DNA from: Monosporascus cannonballus
Lineage: Eukaryota > Ascomycota > Sordariomycetes > Xylariales
Length of the DNA stretch: 64,000 nt
Assembly: GCA_004154925.1 (NCBI GenBank)
Contig: QJNS01000142.1
Location: forward strand, 1 to 64,000
Direction of reading: 5' to 3'
A program made the position numbers and the translations under genes. Shown here one piece after another: positions 1 to 11,958 of the stretch. The notes below the pieces were generated by a model, which saw nothing but the letters and a program-made list of their open reading frames with translations, was not told where the DNA came from and made no database searches. How positions within the stretch are numbered: position 1 is the first letter of the stretch; the number at the start of each line of letters is the position of its first letter.

Positions 1-943
1 GGTTACCCCCCCCCCCCCCCTCCCCTCTGGAGTCGGTCCAGAATGTTATGCTTCAGAGGCCTTGCTCAGTTGGCTGCGAATCAGATCAATGCTTACTTAC
101 AGACGAGTTTAAATAACGGATCATGACGCTATGCACATATATTAGAATCAGAGCATAAGTTGGGGATTCCAGTATGCTGGTTGTTCAACAGGCTAGGCCG
201 AAACAGCTTGTCTATCGAACGCCGTCCGCTCATGCGGCATACGCCCTTATTGTTACCGAGCGAATAGAGACTTGCATCAATACTTAAGTAGGCAAGAAGT
301 GGCTTACACATAGACAACCAGCGTATCTACTACATTGAAGTTTCCTTAAGCACCGAAATAAATATATCATGCAATCGTACCGCCGGCTGTGGACCGCGGC
401 ATTTCATCGACTCACAACCTTGGGAGGCGATTCATGTTCCACATACAAATTGGCCTGCTATTTTGGCTGGGTGTAACCAGTCAGGAAGCTCCCTTTGTAC
501 CAAGAGACTTGCACATGGGTATTTCGCTAACTAGATTTAATATACACTTAATCGCTCTCAGTACGGCCAAGACCGTTCTGGGCCATCCGCATTAGCTCAC
601 GGCCGGGTCATTGCTGCAATACCAGGATGGGATATGGCGCTTCATCGTGGTAGCGTTGTCTGTCTAACGCCCACGAGCGTCCCCCGAAACAGATGCCGGA
701 GAGAAGGGCTGCGACGTCGTCTCGTAAAGGAAGAACAGCTCCCGAGAGGCCCCTCGGGCCGCGACTGATGAACGGGAGAGTGAGGAAGTACTTAACCCGC
801 GGGGAGAACGTGAACGCCACTTGGGCTACCTATACCGTAGCCACTCACCACTCCCTCGCCGTATCCCATCGCCAGACCACTCGCTTCTCGAGCGGACAGT
901 TTTAGTCTCTCTACCACGAGCTCTCCCGCCACTCACCCTCCCC
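1..943. other. Left-edge spacer with a poly-C run
   Basis: No coding region is supported here. A run of 15 C residues lies at 6-20. The short open frames in this stretch lack protein-like composition and flanking splice sites. The last few hundred bases, becoming GC-rich and pyrimidine-rich, are the likely promoter and 5' leader of the AA9 gene that begins at 944. Confidence 0.5.
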
Positions 944-2271
944 ATGAGGTTCTCTGTGTCCGGCCTCGCCGCCGTCGTCGCCACCCTGGCGGCCCAGGGC
1001 GTCTCGGGCCACTACATCTTCCAGTCGCTGGCGGCCGGGTCCGCGAAGGGGACCCCCTATGAGTACGTCCGCCAGAACACGAACCACAACTCACCAGTGA
1101 CCGGTACGTAAACAAGCAAGCGGGACTGGACTCGGCTCGACTCCGTCCGCCCAACCATCCGCCAGACGAGCTCCGCCGTGAAGGAGGGAGTTAGCGTGGG
1201 CGGTTTCTTTGCTGAACAGGAACCTGTCGACAGATCTCTCGTCCCCCGACCTCCGCTGCAACGTCGGCGGCGCCACGGGCGGCGGCACCAAGACGCTGAC
1301 CCTCAACGCCGGCGACGCCTTCACCTTCACCCTCGACCAGGCCGTTTACCACCAGGGACCGGTCTCGATGTACGTCGGGTGCTCTGTTTCAACCCCATCC
1401 CCCCTGGAGTTTACAGTTAAAGAGTGACCGACCACTAACGAACGGCGCCCTAGCTACATGTCCAAGGCGCCCGGAGCGGCGGCCGACTACAACGGCAGCG
1501 GCCCGTGGTTCAAGATCAAGGACTGGGGTGAGTGAAGACACGGAGTTCCTCTCCCACCGATGCTCTCCGAGCCGGTACTACCTTGCCTTGTAAGCTTGAG
1601 AACTCTTTCGGCTAACGCACACTGCCTCGTCATCAAGGACCGGACTTCAGCCGCGGCCAGGCCGTCTGGACCATGGCCGGTAAGTCAGTCATCGAACAGA
1701 GCGTTCCCCACCCCGTGTGTCTCCGCGCTTCTCGGCTTGCTGATCGGCGACCCGTGGTCGAACACACAGACGAGTACACCTCCAACATCCCTAGGTGCAT
1801 CCCCAGCGGCGAGTACCTGCTCCGGATCCAGTCGCTCGCGATCCACAACCCGGGTAAGTTTTGACACCTCCGACTCTAGCGTTAAGCCCCTTCCTTTTGT
1901 ATCCCATCCCGCCGCCGAACCCCCGGCCGGTTCTCAAAAGTTTTCCTTCCCCGACGCGCCGCCCGCGCCCTGTCCCCCGTCCCCTGCGGGAATCGATCAC
2001 TCTTCGAACTCATCCACCCACGTAAGAAAGAGCAAGTAAACAGAGGTGACTAACCGACGGGGCCCCGCCCGACAAACGCACAGGCGCGACGCCGCAGTGG
2101 TACATGTCGTGCGGGCAGGTGAAGGTGCAAGGCGGGGGCAACACGAACCCGTCGCCGACGGCGTCGATCCCGGGCGCCTTCAAGGCCACCGACCCGGGCT
2201 ACACGGTCAACATCTACAACCCGGACTTCAAGTCTTACACGGTGCCCGGGCCGGCCGTCTTCTCCTGCTAA
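944..2271 (+). CDS. AA9 (formerly GH61) lytic polysaccharide monooxygenase, secreted
   Basis: Predicted copper enzyme that oxidatively cleaves cellulose or related glucans outside the cell. I join six exons: 944-1103, 1234-1369, 1454-1527, 1638-1679, 1770-1853 and 2084-2271, giving 227 aa with phase agreeing at all five GT-AG introns. A 22-residue signal peptide ends at VSG, so His23 becomes the mature N-terminal residue of the histidine brace. The second copper ligand is His93 in VYHQGP, and the axial tyrosine is Tyr172 in the QWYMSCGQ motif. The catalytic domain ends at PAVFSC with no CBM1 module or linker, so this is a single-domain family member of usual core length. The start is the only ATG that gives the signal peptide. 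Family assignment is strong; C1 or C4 regioselectivity cannot be read from sequence. Confidence 0.95.
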
Positions 2272-2308
2272 GTTAGGTAGTTAGGTTGGCTGGACTTGAA
2301 AAAAAAAC

Positions 2309-2314
2309 AATAAA
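2309..2314 (+). terminator. AATAAA polyadenylation-like signal of the AA9 gene
   Basis: A canonical AATAAA lies about 38 bases after the AA9 stop codon, just after an A-rich run. Position and sequence fit a fungal 3'-end signal. Actual cleavage is not shown by sequence. Confidence 0.45.
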
Positions 2315-3365
2315 GCTTCTCGTAGAAAGAAAAAGAAGGCTCGTTCGTGATCGGCTATCGTTCGAGGACGGCTCACGGGCGGGCGCAGGAGCAAGACAAG
2401 ACTTTGGGAAGCGGGTTATTTGTTGGTTCGCGGGAGAGAGAGCTAGGGTCTGATATATGAGGCAGAGGATGGACTATCTTGTTCGCGGTCAAGGAGCGTT
2501 AGTAGATTAGCGGACCTGCTTATTTACTTACACTTCTCGCTGCGGTTCCTACTACACTCTACACCCACCCACCTACGTACGTCCTTCATTTGTCTCCCTG
2601 AGTAGTTAACTCCACGTGCCCTGCCTATATTGGTATATGAAGTCGGGGACTTGTGCCATCACCAACCTAGCACATGCATGCACAGGATTCCGTGGAGGCG
2701 TATTTGCATAATTCATAAAAGCTCAATAAGCGCAGCCTCGCCTGAATGACTGAAATCGCTATTCAACCAAGTGGTGCCCCCGAATTTGCACAAAGATTTT
2801 AACCCCTAGCATCACACCACGAGTTACCAACCTGTTCCATCTCAGGCATAAGTAGGGTCTAAAGGCTGCGGTAAGACGTCCCTATATCACGTATCTATTT
2901 CTAACGAGTCATCGTTCGATTCCTAAGGGATCCTTAGATATGCATGTGCGTAGATGCATATGCCCGCGGTTACTATTCGGAAACCCCTCAGATCAGTGAC
3001 GCACTAGCGCCTTTACATGCCTCATACGTCCAATGCTTTTCGCCATTTCTATTTGATGCCACATTGTATAATGAGACCCGTTTCCGGACAGAAGCCAAGT
3101 TGAAGGTGGAGTCAATCCGACCAGTTCCAGTTCCGCCCGGAATGAAACGTCAACATGCAGATAAGCATGGTATTTAGTATAGCTGCTGGATTGAGGCAAG
3201 GAGAACCAGATCCGACGGTCCGAAAGCAATACAAGTCTCCGTATATCCGTTATCATCAAGATATAAATAATAATACAACACCGTCTGCGCTTAACGCTGT
3301 AGGGTGGTTTGTTTCTTCGCTTTTCTTTACATTCATGCATCCTCGCAATGAACGGCTAAAGGGGC
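2315..3365. other. Intergenic spacer between convergent genes
   Basis: Downstream of the AA9 gene and downstream of the minus-strand C2 gene. Nothing with coding character was found; it should hold both 3' UTRs. Confidence 0.45.
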
Positions 3366-6321
3366 TCACGGATGATAGGTGATATGCCGCCTTGCCCTCC
3401 CGGTGCCGATATCGATGCGGCTCATCTCCTCCATGAGTGCCCACTCCTCGGTGCCGCGGGGGTTGGCAGCAGTTGTTGGCCCTAGCCCACCGCTCATCAT
3501 TGGGACCTTAGCAGGGATGGGCGGGGCCTCGCCGTGACCGGTGCGAGGGGCTCCGTAAGAGGGCGGAGCATAATTTTCGTAATCGAATGTGCCAGCACGC
3601 ACGAGTGCCCTCGGGGGTGTGCTGTTACGCGTGTGCGCAGTGGCGGGGCCTAGGGGATTAGCCCCGGAAGATACGGGTGCCGCTGCAGCCGGCATGCGGT
3701 GCTGCTTCTTCTGTAGTCGGTTCCGGCCTGTGCTTGCAGGCGGAGGAGGCGCTGCCTCAGGGGCGGTATGTGATTGCGACAGAGCAGCAGTGGACGACTG
3801 CGGCCGCACGGTGACTCGTATGGCGCGCCGGCCGGATGGCGGCATTGGCTGTGCCCCGGTTAGACGCGACCTGGATTCCGTCGCAGGGGCAGTTGGCTTC
3901 TTGGGCTCGGGTTCAGGCGCCCAAGTGTCCATAGGGAGATGATCTGAGGGGTCGACCTCGCGTCCGTCGGGGGTCACTATCTTGCCGTATGTATTGGTGT
4001 ATTCCTGGGAGTTGGAGTCGGGGTCCTTCAACGCAACCCCGGGGTTCAGTTCATCATAGGAGTCTGGTCCAAACGGTATTCCAGACAATCTTCGACCGTC
4101 ACTTCGACTGTCAGGTGGCGGAGGTGCAGGACTAACAGATTTGCGTCTAATTGTGTGGTTTGGAGGCGCGGGGCTAACGGACTTGCGTCTAATCGTGTGG
4201 TTCGCCGCCGGGTTCGGTGATATTCCACGACTTCTAGAGGCAGCTGCCGGCGCGGAAGGCGTGCTGTGACCCCCTGAGTAGCTCACTAAACTTTGATCGT
4301 AGTTTACGGGGTGGTTCGTCTGATAGTTGTGGGGCGAGTAGTGAGCAGAATAGTTTGACACCGGAGGCTCGCTATGCTGCCTACCCCTGGGTTGTGTAGT
4401 AGTAGGGGCGGGCTGGGTATAGCGTCGCCCATATCGCCTCTCTTCATAGGAAGGATCTGGCGCATTTCTTGCCAGAGCCGGATCGACACCTGGAATCAGT
4501 GTCCGGGGAACTAGAGCCATCGCGTAGCTGTCGGAGTCCTGGGTTTGGGGTTTATCAAGTTCGCTTGGGTAATCTATATATTGCTCATTCTGGCGAGCAT
4601 ATGTGTGATGATCATTTTGAGGAGCAAAGGAGTGAGAAGGCGAGTTCCCCGCATAGTAGTCTCTTGCATGCATTGGTGAAATTGATGAGCCGTACCCATT
4701 GGGATCATGGCGGTTATGATTTTGCGCGGGAACAGGACTGCTATGGCGACCGGATGGATCTCTTCCCCGCCCAGTCAGACTCAAAGGGGCTGGACTAGGA
4801 TCCCGCACGTAGTCCCTGTCGTCGTAATGGGCTTGTCCTGAAATACTGGTCCTAGCCTTGGGTGGGGTCCACGACTCTGGGACGTCTTCAACCGTAGGCT
4901 GCATCGACCTGTAGTGAGACTCATACGCCGAGTCATAGGAGTGATGGCGTGGAGTAGCGACAAGACTTGGATCGGCGCCATGATGAACTGCTCCAGCCTG
5001 CGCATCGGGGGCCGACTCATATGGGCGGTAAGATGGTCGCCCAGGATACGAAGATGAAGGTGATGAGCTGGAGAGCCGGTGGGCTTCGTTTCGTAAGACG
5101 TCATGTCTCATAGGCAGCATTGCTTTTTGTTGCGCCGCATCGTAATCTCCGCGATGCATGGTTTCGTGCGAACTTCCACTGTTGTTCCTAACCCTATGAG
5201 CAGGCGGCGGAGGGGGACGGCCGTCACCCTCGCCTGGTTGGTGCGGATGGCGAACGGGCGCCGGAGGTGATTCATAGTGCTCTTGCAGATTATGATAAGA
5301 CCTTCTAGGGTCTGCTTCATGCTGCTGTCGTGAATCCGCAGAATACTGATGCTTTTCTTCGTAGGGCGAAAACTTATCACCCCTGTCAGTGGATTGATAG
5401 TGTTGGTGATCTTGCCGCGGAGGCGGTGTCGAGTATTGATTGTTGCCCGGAGGAGCATAAGCATGGAGATCAGGCTGGCTGCTACTGTACCGGTTCGATA
5501 GTGGTGTGTTGTACTCGACAGGCTGCGGTGGCGCTTGCTTAGGAACATATGCGGTTGGGCCACTAAGCTTCTGGCGCGGAGGTGTCTGGGCATCCTCATG
5601 TACCGCCGGCGAAGGGACTTTCCCAGTAACAGGATCGGACGGCAACGGGCGCCTCTTGATGGGAGTTCTCTGGTTTCCATTCGGATTCGAGAGGTCCGTT
5701 TCCGAGCTCGAGGCTAGGGGCTTGGGCTTCGCCGCCGGCTTCTCAGGCTTAGGTCGAGTGTCGTAATAGGTAATTTCGATTCTGATATCCCCGGCGTATT
5801 TGCCTTTACAATTCAGACTATGCCACTGGTCACTCTGGCCGCCGCCCTGTACAATGATGTCTCGCAAGTCGATCCATGTTTCGCCAATCAAGTCAGTCCT
5901 CTTGTCGTCGTTGAAGACGGACAGCTTCAATTGGTAATAATCCGGGGAGTCGTGGACAGTAAAGCGAAGTTCCTGGTCCCTGCATAAAGACGCGGGGGTT
6001 AGTCAAGACAAGTTGACGACTACCCGAGGAAGATCATCTCTGTGGGTTCTCGTGGCTGTTCACGCAGGATCTGAGCACATACCATTTCGGGGTCTGCCCA
6101 CCCCGGATATCGGTTGTCGTCTTCTTAGCTTCCTTGCCGAGACGTGCGGCGGCATAGGGATCCTGTTTTCCGATAGTCTTTCGGTTTGGCAGATTCTTCG
6201 CTCGGTCAACGATGACGACGAGTGTGCCAATATCAGGGCCGTCGATACTCATGTCGGAAAAGATGCCGGCCGTGTGCATCCCGGTCAACGGGTTGTATGG
6301 TTTGGACTTGGGGGCGGCCAT
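3366..6321 (-). CDS. C2-domain protein with long proline/serine-rich tail (ingression-protein Inn1/Fic1-like)
   Basis: Two exons, 6321-6083 and 5979-3366, join in phase (W encoded across the junction) to give 950 aa. The N-terminal ~150 residues form a C2 domain: GTLVVIVDRAKNLPNRK, then GKQDPYAAARLG, then DDKRTDLIGETWIDL, and a final RIEITYYD strand. The remaining ~800 residues are low-complexity, rich in P, S, H, Y and R with many PxxP motifs, which suggests SH3 partners. This architecture matches the fungal C2 proteins of the Inn1/Fic1 type that link membrane and actomyosin ring at septation; that role is inferred from architecture. A 14-residue unit containing RRKSVSP is tandemly duplicated (4121-4204). 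The C-terminus EEWALMEEMSRIDIG looks conserved. The intron interrupts the C2 domain. Confidence 0.85.
4121..4204 (-). repeat. Tandem 42-bp duplication inside the C2-protein gene
   Basis: Two adjacent 42-bp units encode the same 14-residue peptide NHTIRRKSVSPAPP. The copies differ at several third positions while the peptide is identical, so the duplication is not brand new and the peptide has been conserved. RRKS-V-SP offers a basophilic and a proline-directed phosphorylation site in each copy. Confidence 0.85.
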
Positions 6322-9300
6322 CTCGTCGTCAACTATCTGCGCATTGGCCTTAGAGGGCTGATTTTCTAAGGGCTGTCGATGCCTAGTTACGGCAATGTGT
6401 GCAGCCTCTAGGGTGGGTATGGTTGGCGTCGATAAGCTCAGAGTGACTGACTTTGTTGTCGATATTTACGTTACGTCGAGTGAATGCTGCAGCAGCCCCG
6501 AATTTCGACTAGAACAGGAATTTGGATGATTTCAGGGAAGGGTGATGTAATGAACGTACGCTTTGGGGAATCGCTCAAGACTCTTGATTCAACAACGAAA
6601 GACAAGAATTCGGGAGGGACAAAGAATGGCCTAATGGTAGTAGTTGTAGACTGGCGAAGTTTGAAGAGTTGAAGGAAGAGAGAGAGAGTATAGAATGGTG
6701 CAATGCGATGATAAGCAGCCTGCAACTTGCTGTCATCGATCTTGAGATGCCCGATTTGAAGCGGGTTCAGCACCTGCACTAAAGGAAAGTGGTGGCTGGT
6801 GACGCGTTAGTGGAAAGCGGAAAATAGCGTGGTTGGTTGATTGGTCCGGTCAGCCTAGGGGAGGTGGCAGGGGAGTATAACAAGGGTAGCAGGGATCAAC
6901 CCGCGCAGGCCGGGGTACTTGCAGCCGCTTGTTTAGTGGGATTCTGTCCAATAAACCGCTGGATTACAGGACAAGGCGCAACCTAAACCCTGGGTATTGA
7001 CTCGAACTATTCCCGAGAAGCGCTATGGATGTGATACATCAGGAATTGAATGGATGAGGCGTTCAAATTTCATTTGTTTTTGTTGTTTACGTAGTATTTC
7101 CATGGCTTTGGGGACTGATCCTCACCGAGCTACCTATGTATCCCAGCCGACGGATCCTACGGCCTCAGCGTCCCAGGTACATGGTATTGTAACTAACTAC
7201 CTGTGCCCGGGTTCTTGTTCTGCTTTCCTGCCCGCTTCAGGGTTCCCTAGCGAATATCGATCTCTTGGGTAGCACCGCCTGGGTCCTCAATTCTGACTGA
7301 ATACGCAAGCTAGAGGGATATCGGCAATGCACTGCCTTTTGCCGAGACTGAACTCACGCAATGACATTAAAACAGCTCTACATGACAAGAAAAGCCTCCC
7401 CCATCTCTGGGAATCAGAAGGCTCCGTAGAACGAAACGAAGTTCGAAATAGCCCATGCCGTCTTAAAACCCGAACTGCGTGCATCCTACTCGTAGACGCG
7501 TCCGTATTTCTTTCGTCTCAAGAACCCCCGATATGGATCACCAATGCCAAAAATAGCACCCCGCAGTTCGGCTGATCAGCCGCCCAGTCTTTGCATCTGT
7601 ACTAGGCAGCATGTAAATATCAAGGTGCGTGGTTTTTGCTGGAGGTATTCTGAATATCAGTGACTCGCACTCGCTCGATTGGTTGAATTATTGCTACACG
7701 TCCTGTTCATCCAGATGCTAAATTTCGAATAACAATGTCGAGTCCCGAACCCGCCTTGGCCTTTGGAGGAATCTTCAAGTCTTTGTTCGTCCATCTAGAT
7801 TGCAAATGCCCCATAGGAGCAAAGCGAAGAAATCTGCATGAGCTCTAGTCAATAGGCATCCGTCCCGATCGTAGCGCATGGCACCTGCGGGTCGCTAGAT
7901 ATATGGCGTATTTCTAAAAGCCGCCCAGGTGCATCACTTACAGGATCCAAGCTAAGGTCTAGAACCCGTCAAATAACGGTAAGATAACTTACGGTAAGCT
8001 ATAGTCAAAGAGCGGTATTATGCACAAAGCCCGGTCAATAGTGCCTTTAAGACATAGTCAAGTCTGTGACCGCCTCTGCTACCCCGATATTTACTGCAAT
8101 GAAGTCCGGCTTTGGTTAAGTCGGTAAATGTTTGACAAAAACGTCTTCGAGCTGTTCTTACTACAGTACACAAAGAGGATAGACTCTTGACAGGCGGCAC
8201 ACGCGCTTATGCTGAAGGAAGACCAATGTGTCTGGGACATTACAATAGACCCGGCGTCGTCTATTGGTAAGGACTCAACGAGACTCACCGTAACCCCGAT
8301 CAACATGGTAACACAGCTGCGAGCACGTTCGCACCGACTACAACGGAGATGTTGAAAACACAACCGGAAGACAGTTGTCTCATCTCTAACTTATTTGGCC
8401 GATGCGTACCAAGGCCTTTCTAGTAGGACAAAGTTCGCTGTCACAACTTGACTTACAATGCAAAGAGCTCGAGGGGTTCACCCAGAAGCTCCAGCGGTAG
8501 CCCCGAAACAATCCTCTACTAGCCGAGACACTCTTTAATGCCCTGCTTGTTCTCGTCCGAACTTCTTGGGTAATCGACGGTGCCGGGATCTCTCTTAGCG
8601 GACTAGAACGGACGAACGTGGCCGAACCAAGGGTTGCTCACCCCTTGGAGGCCACCAACCACATTGTTGGAGTTCTTGTGGGGGGTTGTCACTGGCCCCG
8701 GGAACTACGAACGATACCAGTTGGGGGCAAAGACACTTCGGATGCTGCTTGTTGGTGACGAATCGACGCCGCCGCTGAACCAGTTCTCGTCCGTCTCTCG
8801 GCCTGGTATCAGAGGCACCGACCGTGTCTACCCTACACCGGCTCCGTTCATCTTCACGACGATGACGATGTCGAGTATGAAACCTATTATGCGATCATGA
8901 CTCTAAATTGAATCCGCATACAGTATCCATACTGCCGAGAGGCAAGGTCCAAGGTATCAAAGTTGCCAACGGCCCATGTCTGTCCGTTATCAACTCCTAA
9001 ACCGTAACGTCCTCTAATCCGAAGTATCTTGCGGAGCGAGGCGACGGCTACGCGCTTTAGAGTCAAGCCGGCGGTGACTAGGTAACGCGGGCACGATTAC
9101 ATGCTGGGCTGATTATATGTCTTTGCTTCATTGTGATTACTACGATAAGGCCCTTTGTGTTGGACGTAACCTAGGTAATAATAGAGTTTGACGAGTGAGC
9201 CGGTGAATGTTAGCCCCCGCAGTGGATCTAGTGACTCCATTAGTGCTCGGAAGCGTTGAGCCTCAGTGACGGGGAACTCCGACTGAGGTGCATCCGGCGA

Positions 9301-10105
9301 TGGCCTAACCCCAACCGAAGGTCGCCGATGGGAATTCACAAGGACGACATCAGCGTCGGAATCAACGGTTTGTGACTCTTCATTCTTTCGGTCGAGGTAT
9401 ATAGTATATATAACTAAGGTCAAGCCCATGATCAACCTTCCCGAAGTCGACTTCACCAAGAGTGTATATTAAATTGACTTGGCAGATAATTCGCGAGCAA
9501 GATGATTTGCAGGCGGCTACATCAGTAGCGAGATTGATCAATTCGACTCTTTAAACTTCGGGGCTACTTATACGCTTGTAGAAGTCCAAAACCAGAATCT
9601 TAAGAGTTGGATTGTTACGGAGTGAGTAAGTCAGGCATAAGCATTCTCGAGGGATCCTTCTCCCTAACGGAATTTCTTCGCCGATTAAAAGCTGTATTTA
9701 AAAACGAAATCGACGTAGAGAGGATGGAGGAATATTTCATCGAGACAAGTAGCTAGCAGAGACCCCCATAGCACTCTGAAAGCCTCACCTAGGCTAAGTA
9801 TCTGGATTGAGTTCCCTGGTTCGTTAGTTTCCTTGGCTGTAAGAGATAAGCTTGTCCACGACCCCTTGGCAATGTCAGCCACAAGTGACAGCCTCAGCGC
9901 CGTCAAGTTTAGTGGAGCTCCCAGAGCCCGCGCCTCGTGCTTGATTGTTGCTAGGGCTGTCACACTGGTTTGAACAGAGCTTGGGAGGTCAATAACGGTT
10001 TATCAACCAACTCTTGTGGACGCATATAACACCAGATGTTCGCAGATCAGTTTCCATAAACACTGTCTATTGCGCACGCGCCACTTATTACGACTTACTC
10101 CTGAA
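6322..10105. other. Long spacer with decayed coding traces
   Basis: Nearly 3.8 kb without an intact gene. The first ~460 bases are the likely leader and promoter of the minus-strand C2 gene. A decayed protein-like reading frame is listed separately at about 8463-8900. Minus-strand open frames at 9097-9459 and 9685-9963 have somewhat protein-like composition but no recognisable domain or supporting splice structure, so I do not call them genes. Confidence 0.4.
8463..8900 (-). pseudogene. Decayed coding remnant, family unknown
   Basis: One minus-strand frame reads as natural protein for over 100 codons but is broken by at least three stops. Recognisable stretches are DENWFSGGVDSSPTSS, SIRSVFAPNWYRS, PHKNSNNVVGGLQGVSNPW and TVDYPRSSDENKQG. 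At the lower-coordinate end a second frame takes over with FRGYRWSFWVNPSS, so a frameshift is likely too. I do not recognise the family. Low-complexity bias does not explain the composition, and no intron pattern rescues all the stops. Confidence 0.35.
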
Positions 10106-10812
10106 ATGTCCTCGCTAGGGGAACGGCAGCCGCCGGCGATCAACTACGTGGTCGGCTTCGTACTTGTGGGAATCGCCTGGGGCCTTACAACACCCTTCAT
10201 CCGTCGCGCCGCCAAAGACCACAGCCCGCTGGCTCGTCCGCTGATGGCGCGGGACGACGTGAAGGCTAGTTGGGTGAAGAGTAAACTATACGGCGCCTTC
10301 TTTGCCGTCGTCGATCTCCTGCGAAACCCGAGATACGCGATCCCGCTCCTGATCAACCTCACCGGGAGCGTATGGTTCTTCTTGTTAATTGGGCAGGCGG
10401 GTGCGTTCTCTTAGCCTCCCCGATGCCGTGGCCTTTATGTAGTTAACTCCTCCAGAACTGAGTTTGACTGTGCCGATCGTGAACACTCTTGCGTTCCTCT
10501 TTACTGTGCTGGGCGACTGGTGGGTTGACAAGAAAGTCATAAGCCGTGGTAGGTTATACGGTGCCGATGACCTGAAATGTTAGAATAGTCCGCTAATCTT
10601 CGAAAAGACACTTGGATCGGAATGATGCTATCTCTTTGTGGTGAGCGACATTCGAGGTTTCGAATATCCATTCCGTACCCATAGCTCGTGACGGGCATGT
10701 CAAGCTGTGGCAGTTGAAGAGATATCCGGATATTCTGTGAAATGTCTGATGGTAATTTGCTAACACCGAGTATCGAGCAGGTATCGCACTATGTGTCCAC
10801 AGCAAAAGTTGA
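10106..10812 (+). CDS. TMEM234-family small multi-pass membrane protein
   Basis: Four exons (10106-10400, 10456-10548, 10608-10640, 10781-10812) give 150 aa with phase 1 kept at each GT-AG junction. Hydrophobic segments are INYVVGFVLVGIAWGLTTPF near the N-terminus, AIPLLINLTGSVWFFLLIGQ in the middle, LSLTVPIVNTLAFLFTVLGDWW, and a C-terminal TWIGMMLSLCGIALCV. The signatures TGSVWFFLLIGQAELS and PIVNTLAFLFTVLG are characteristic of the TMEM234 family of EamA-like transporter-fold proteins. The molecular function of the family is poorly known. Exon 3 is only 33 nt, and the last exon encodes ten residues plus stop. The open frame in exon 1 also starts at an upstream ATG (10016), but membrane-protein similarity begins at MSSLGERQ. 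Confidence 0.9.
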
Positions 10813-11958
10813 GCGAACCCGGGACACGCTCTCTATTAGACACAACCTCGGACTGGCAGAATCAGTTGTTGGTCTTGATAATCTTAAAAGTGCTAACCAA
10901 AAGCCGCGACGGTGTTCAGCTGTCACAAGATGCTCAGTGATGTATGTGGTGTCACTATCTCCTGGACTGCCAAATAAGCACAGCAGTAACTCGACTGATC
11001 CGTTGTTCTGATAAATGGGCTTGTGCAACGAATTAAATCAGCCGGAAACAGCATTTAATGACTCGCATTTCTATATTAAGTTAGTGTTAATAGCCGTCCT
11101 GTTACTGCTGTGCTTATTTGGCAGTCCGGGAGACATTGGATGTTAGAAGACTGAGAGGGCGGGGCGTTCCATGAAGTTTACCATAGTTTTCTAGAGACGA
11201 GTGTTTGATGCGCTACATCCGGCACCTGCCCTAGCCGTGGACGGGCCAAGGCGGGACCAGCGCCAGGGGAAGGAGAGCCTGGAACAGAGTTTGAGGTACC
11301 GATTTCCCGAACCGAGGTGCTTCCCTCCGGTCTATGATCAGCAACTTACGTGGTAAATCGGAGATGCTTCGGGCGCGCTTTTTCACATAGTGTTACTTAA
11401 CACCGCTGGTAAGTAGGCAAATACGAAGGACAGTGGACTAAATAGGCATAAATTTGCATAATACCCTTTTTATTTTCAAATACCCTTGGTAGTTTCTGAA
11501 AGATCGGCAAGCCCCTAGATTCCATTAGATTAAGGCAGGTGATAAGCGGCCACCAAGCTTCCAATGGTGTTTCTCGTTTGTGCATGACCTGGCAGGGGAA
11601 TGGCGGCCACTCCCCAATTTTGCGGGCTCTGTCGCGCGCGCGAATGCCTTTGTTCGTAGCGGCGATACTACTTGCGGGTGATGATCCTGCTTGCTCGGGA
11701 ATGCCGAGTCTAATACGCGACGGGATAGGGGCCCGATCGGACTGCAACGTCACAGCAGGGAGAACCTTGAAGGCACTACATTAGCACCGCTGGTGGGTGT
11801 TGATGCCTACTTAAATAGCCCAGCTCGCTTCTAATACCTAACTAACGAAGATATCTTCCAACTCTCGTCCAATAGCCCTAAGCCAACCTCGACAACGCCA
11901 TTCGACGTGCCGTAATAACACGTTAAACTTATCTTTAACCTTGCCAACTTAATTCAAG
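10813..11958. other. Spacer containing an inverted-repeat (MITE-like) element
   Basis: No gene is supported. The main structure is the 37-bp inverted repeat pair at 10954-11137, listed separately. The bases just before 11959 (CT-rich, then AATTCAAG) are the likely leader of the secreted-protein gene. Confidence 0.45.
10954..11137. repeat. MITE-like element with ~37-bp terminal inverted repeats
   Basis: Left arm 10954-10990 and right arm 11101-11137 are reverse complements over about 37 bases with about three mismatches. The shared core is GGACTGCCAAATAAGCACAG followed by CAGTAAC. The ~110-bp interior has no coding capacity. Size and structure fit a non-autonomous DNA transposon or MITE; I could not fix a target-site duplication, so element ends are approximate and the class is unknown. 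Confidence 0.65.

Noticed and set aside
5108..5680. 190-codon minus-strand frame
   Set aside because: Alternate frame of the low-complexity tail of the C2-domain gene.
9097..9963. Minus-strand frames of 120 and 92 codons
   Set aside because: Somewhat protein-like but no domain, no joining intron found and no start context that separates them from chance.
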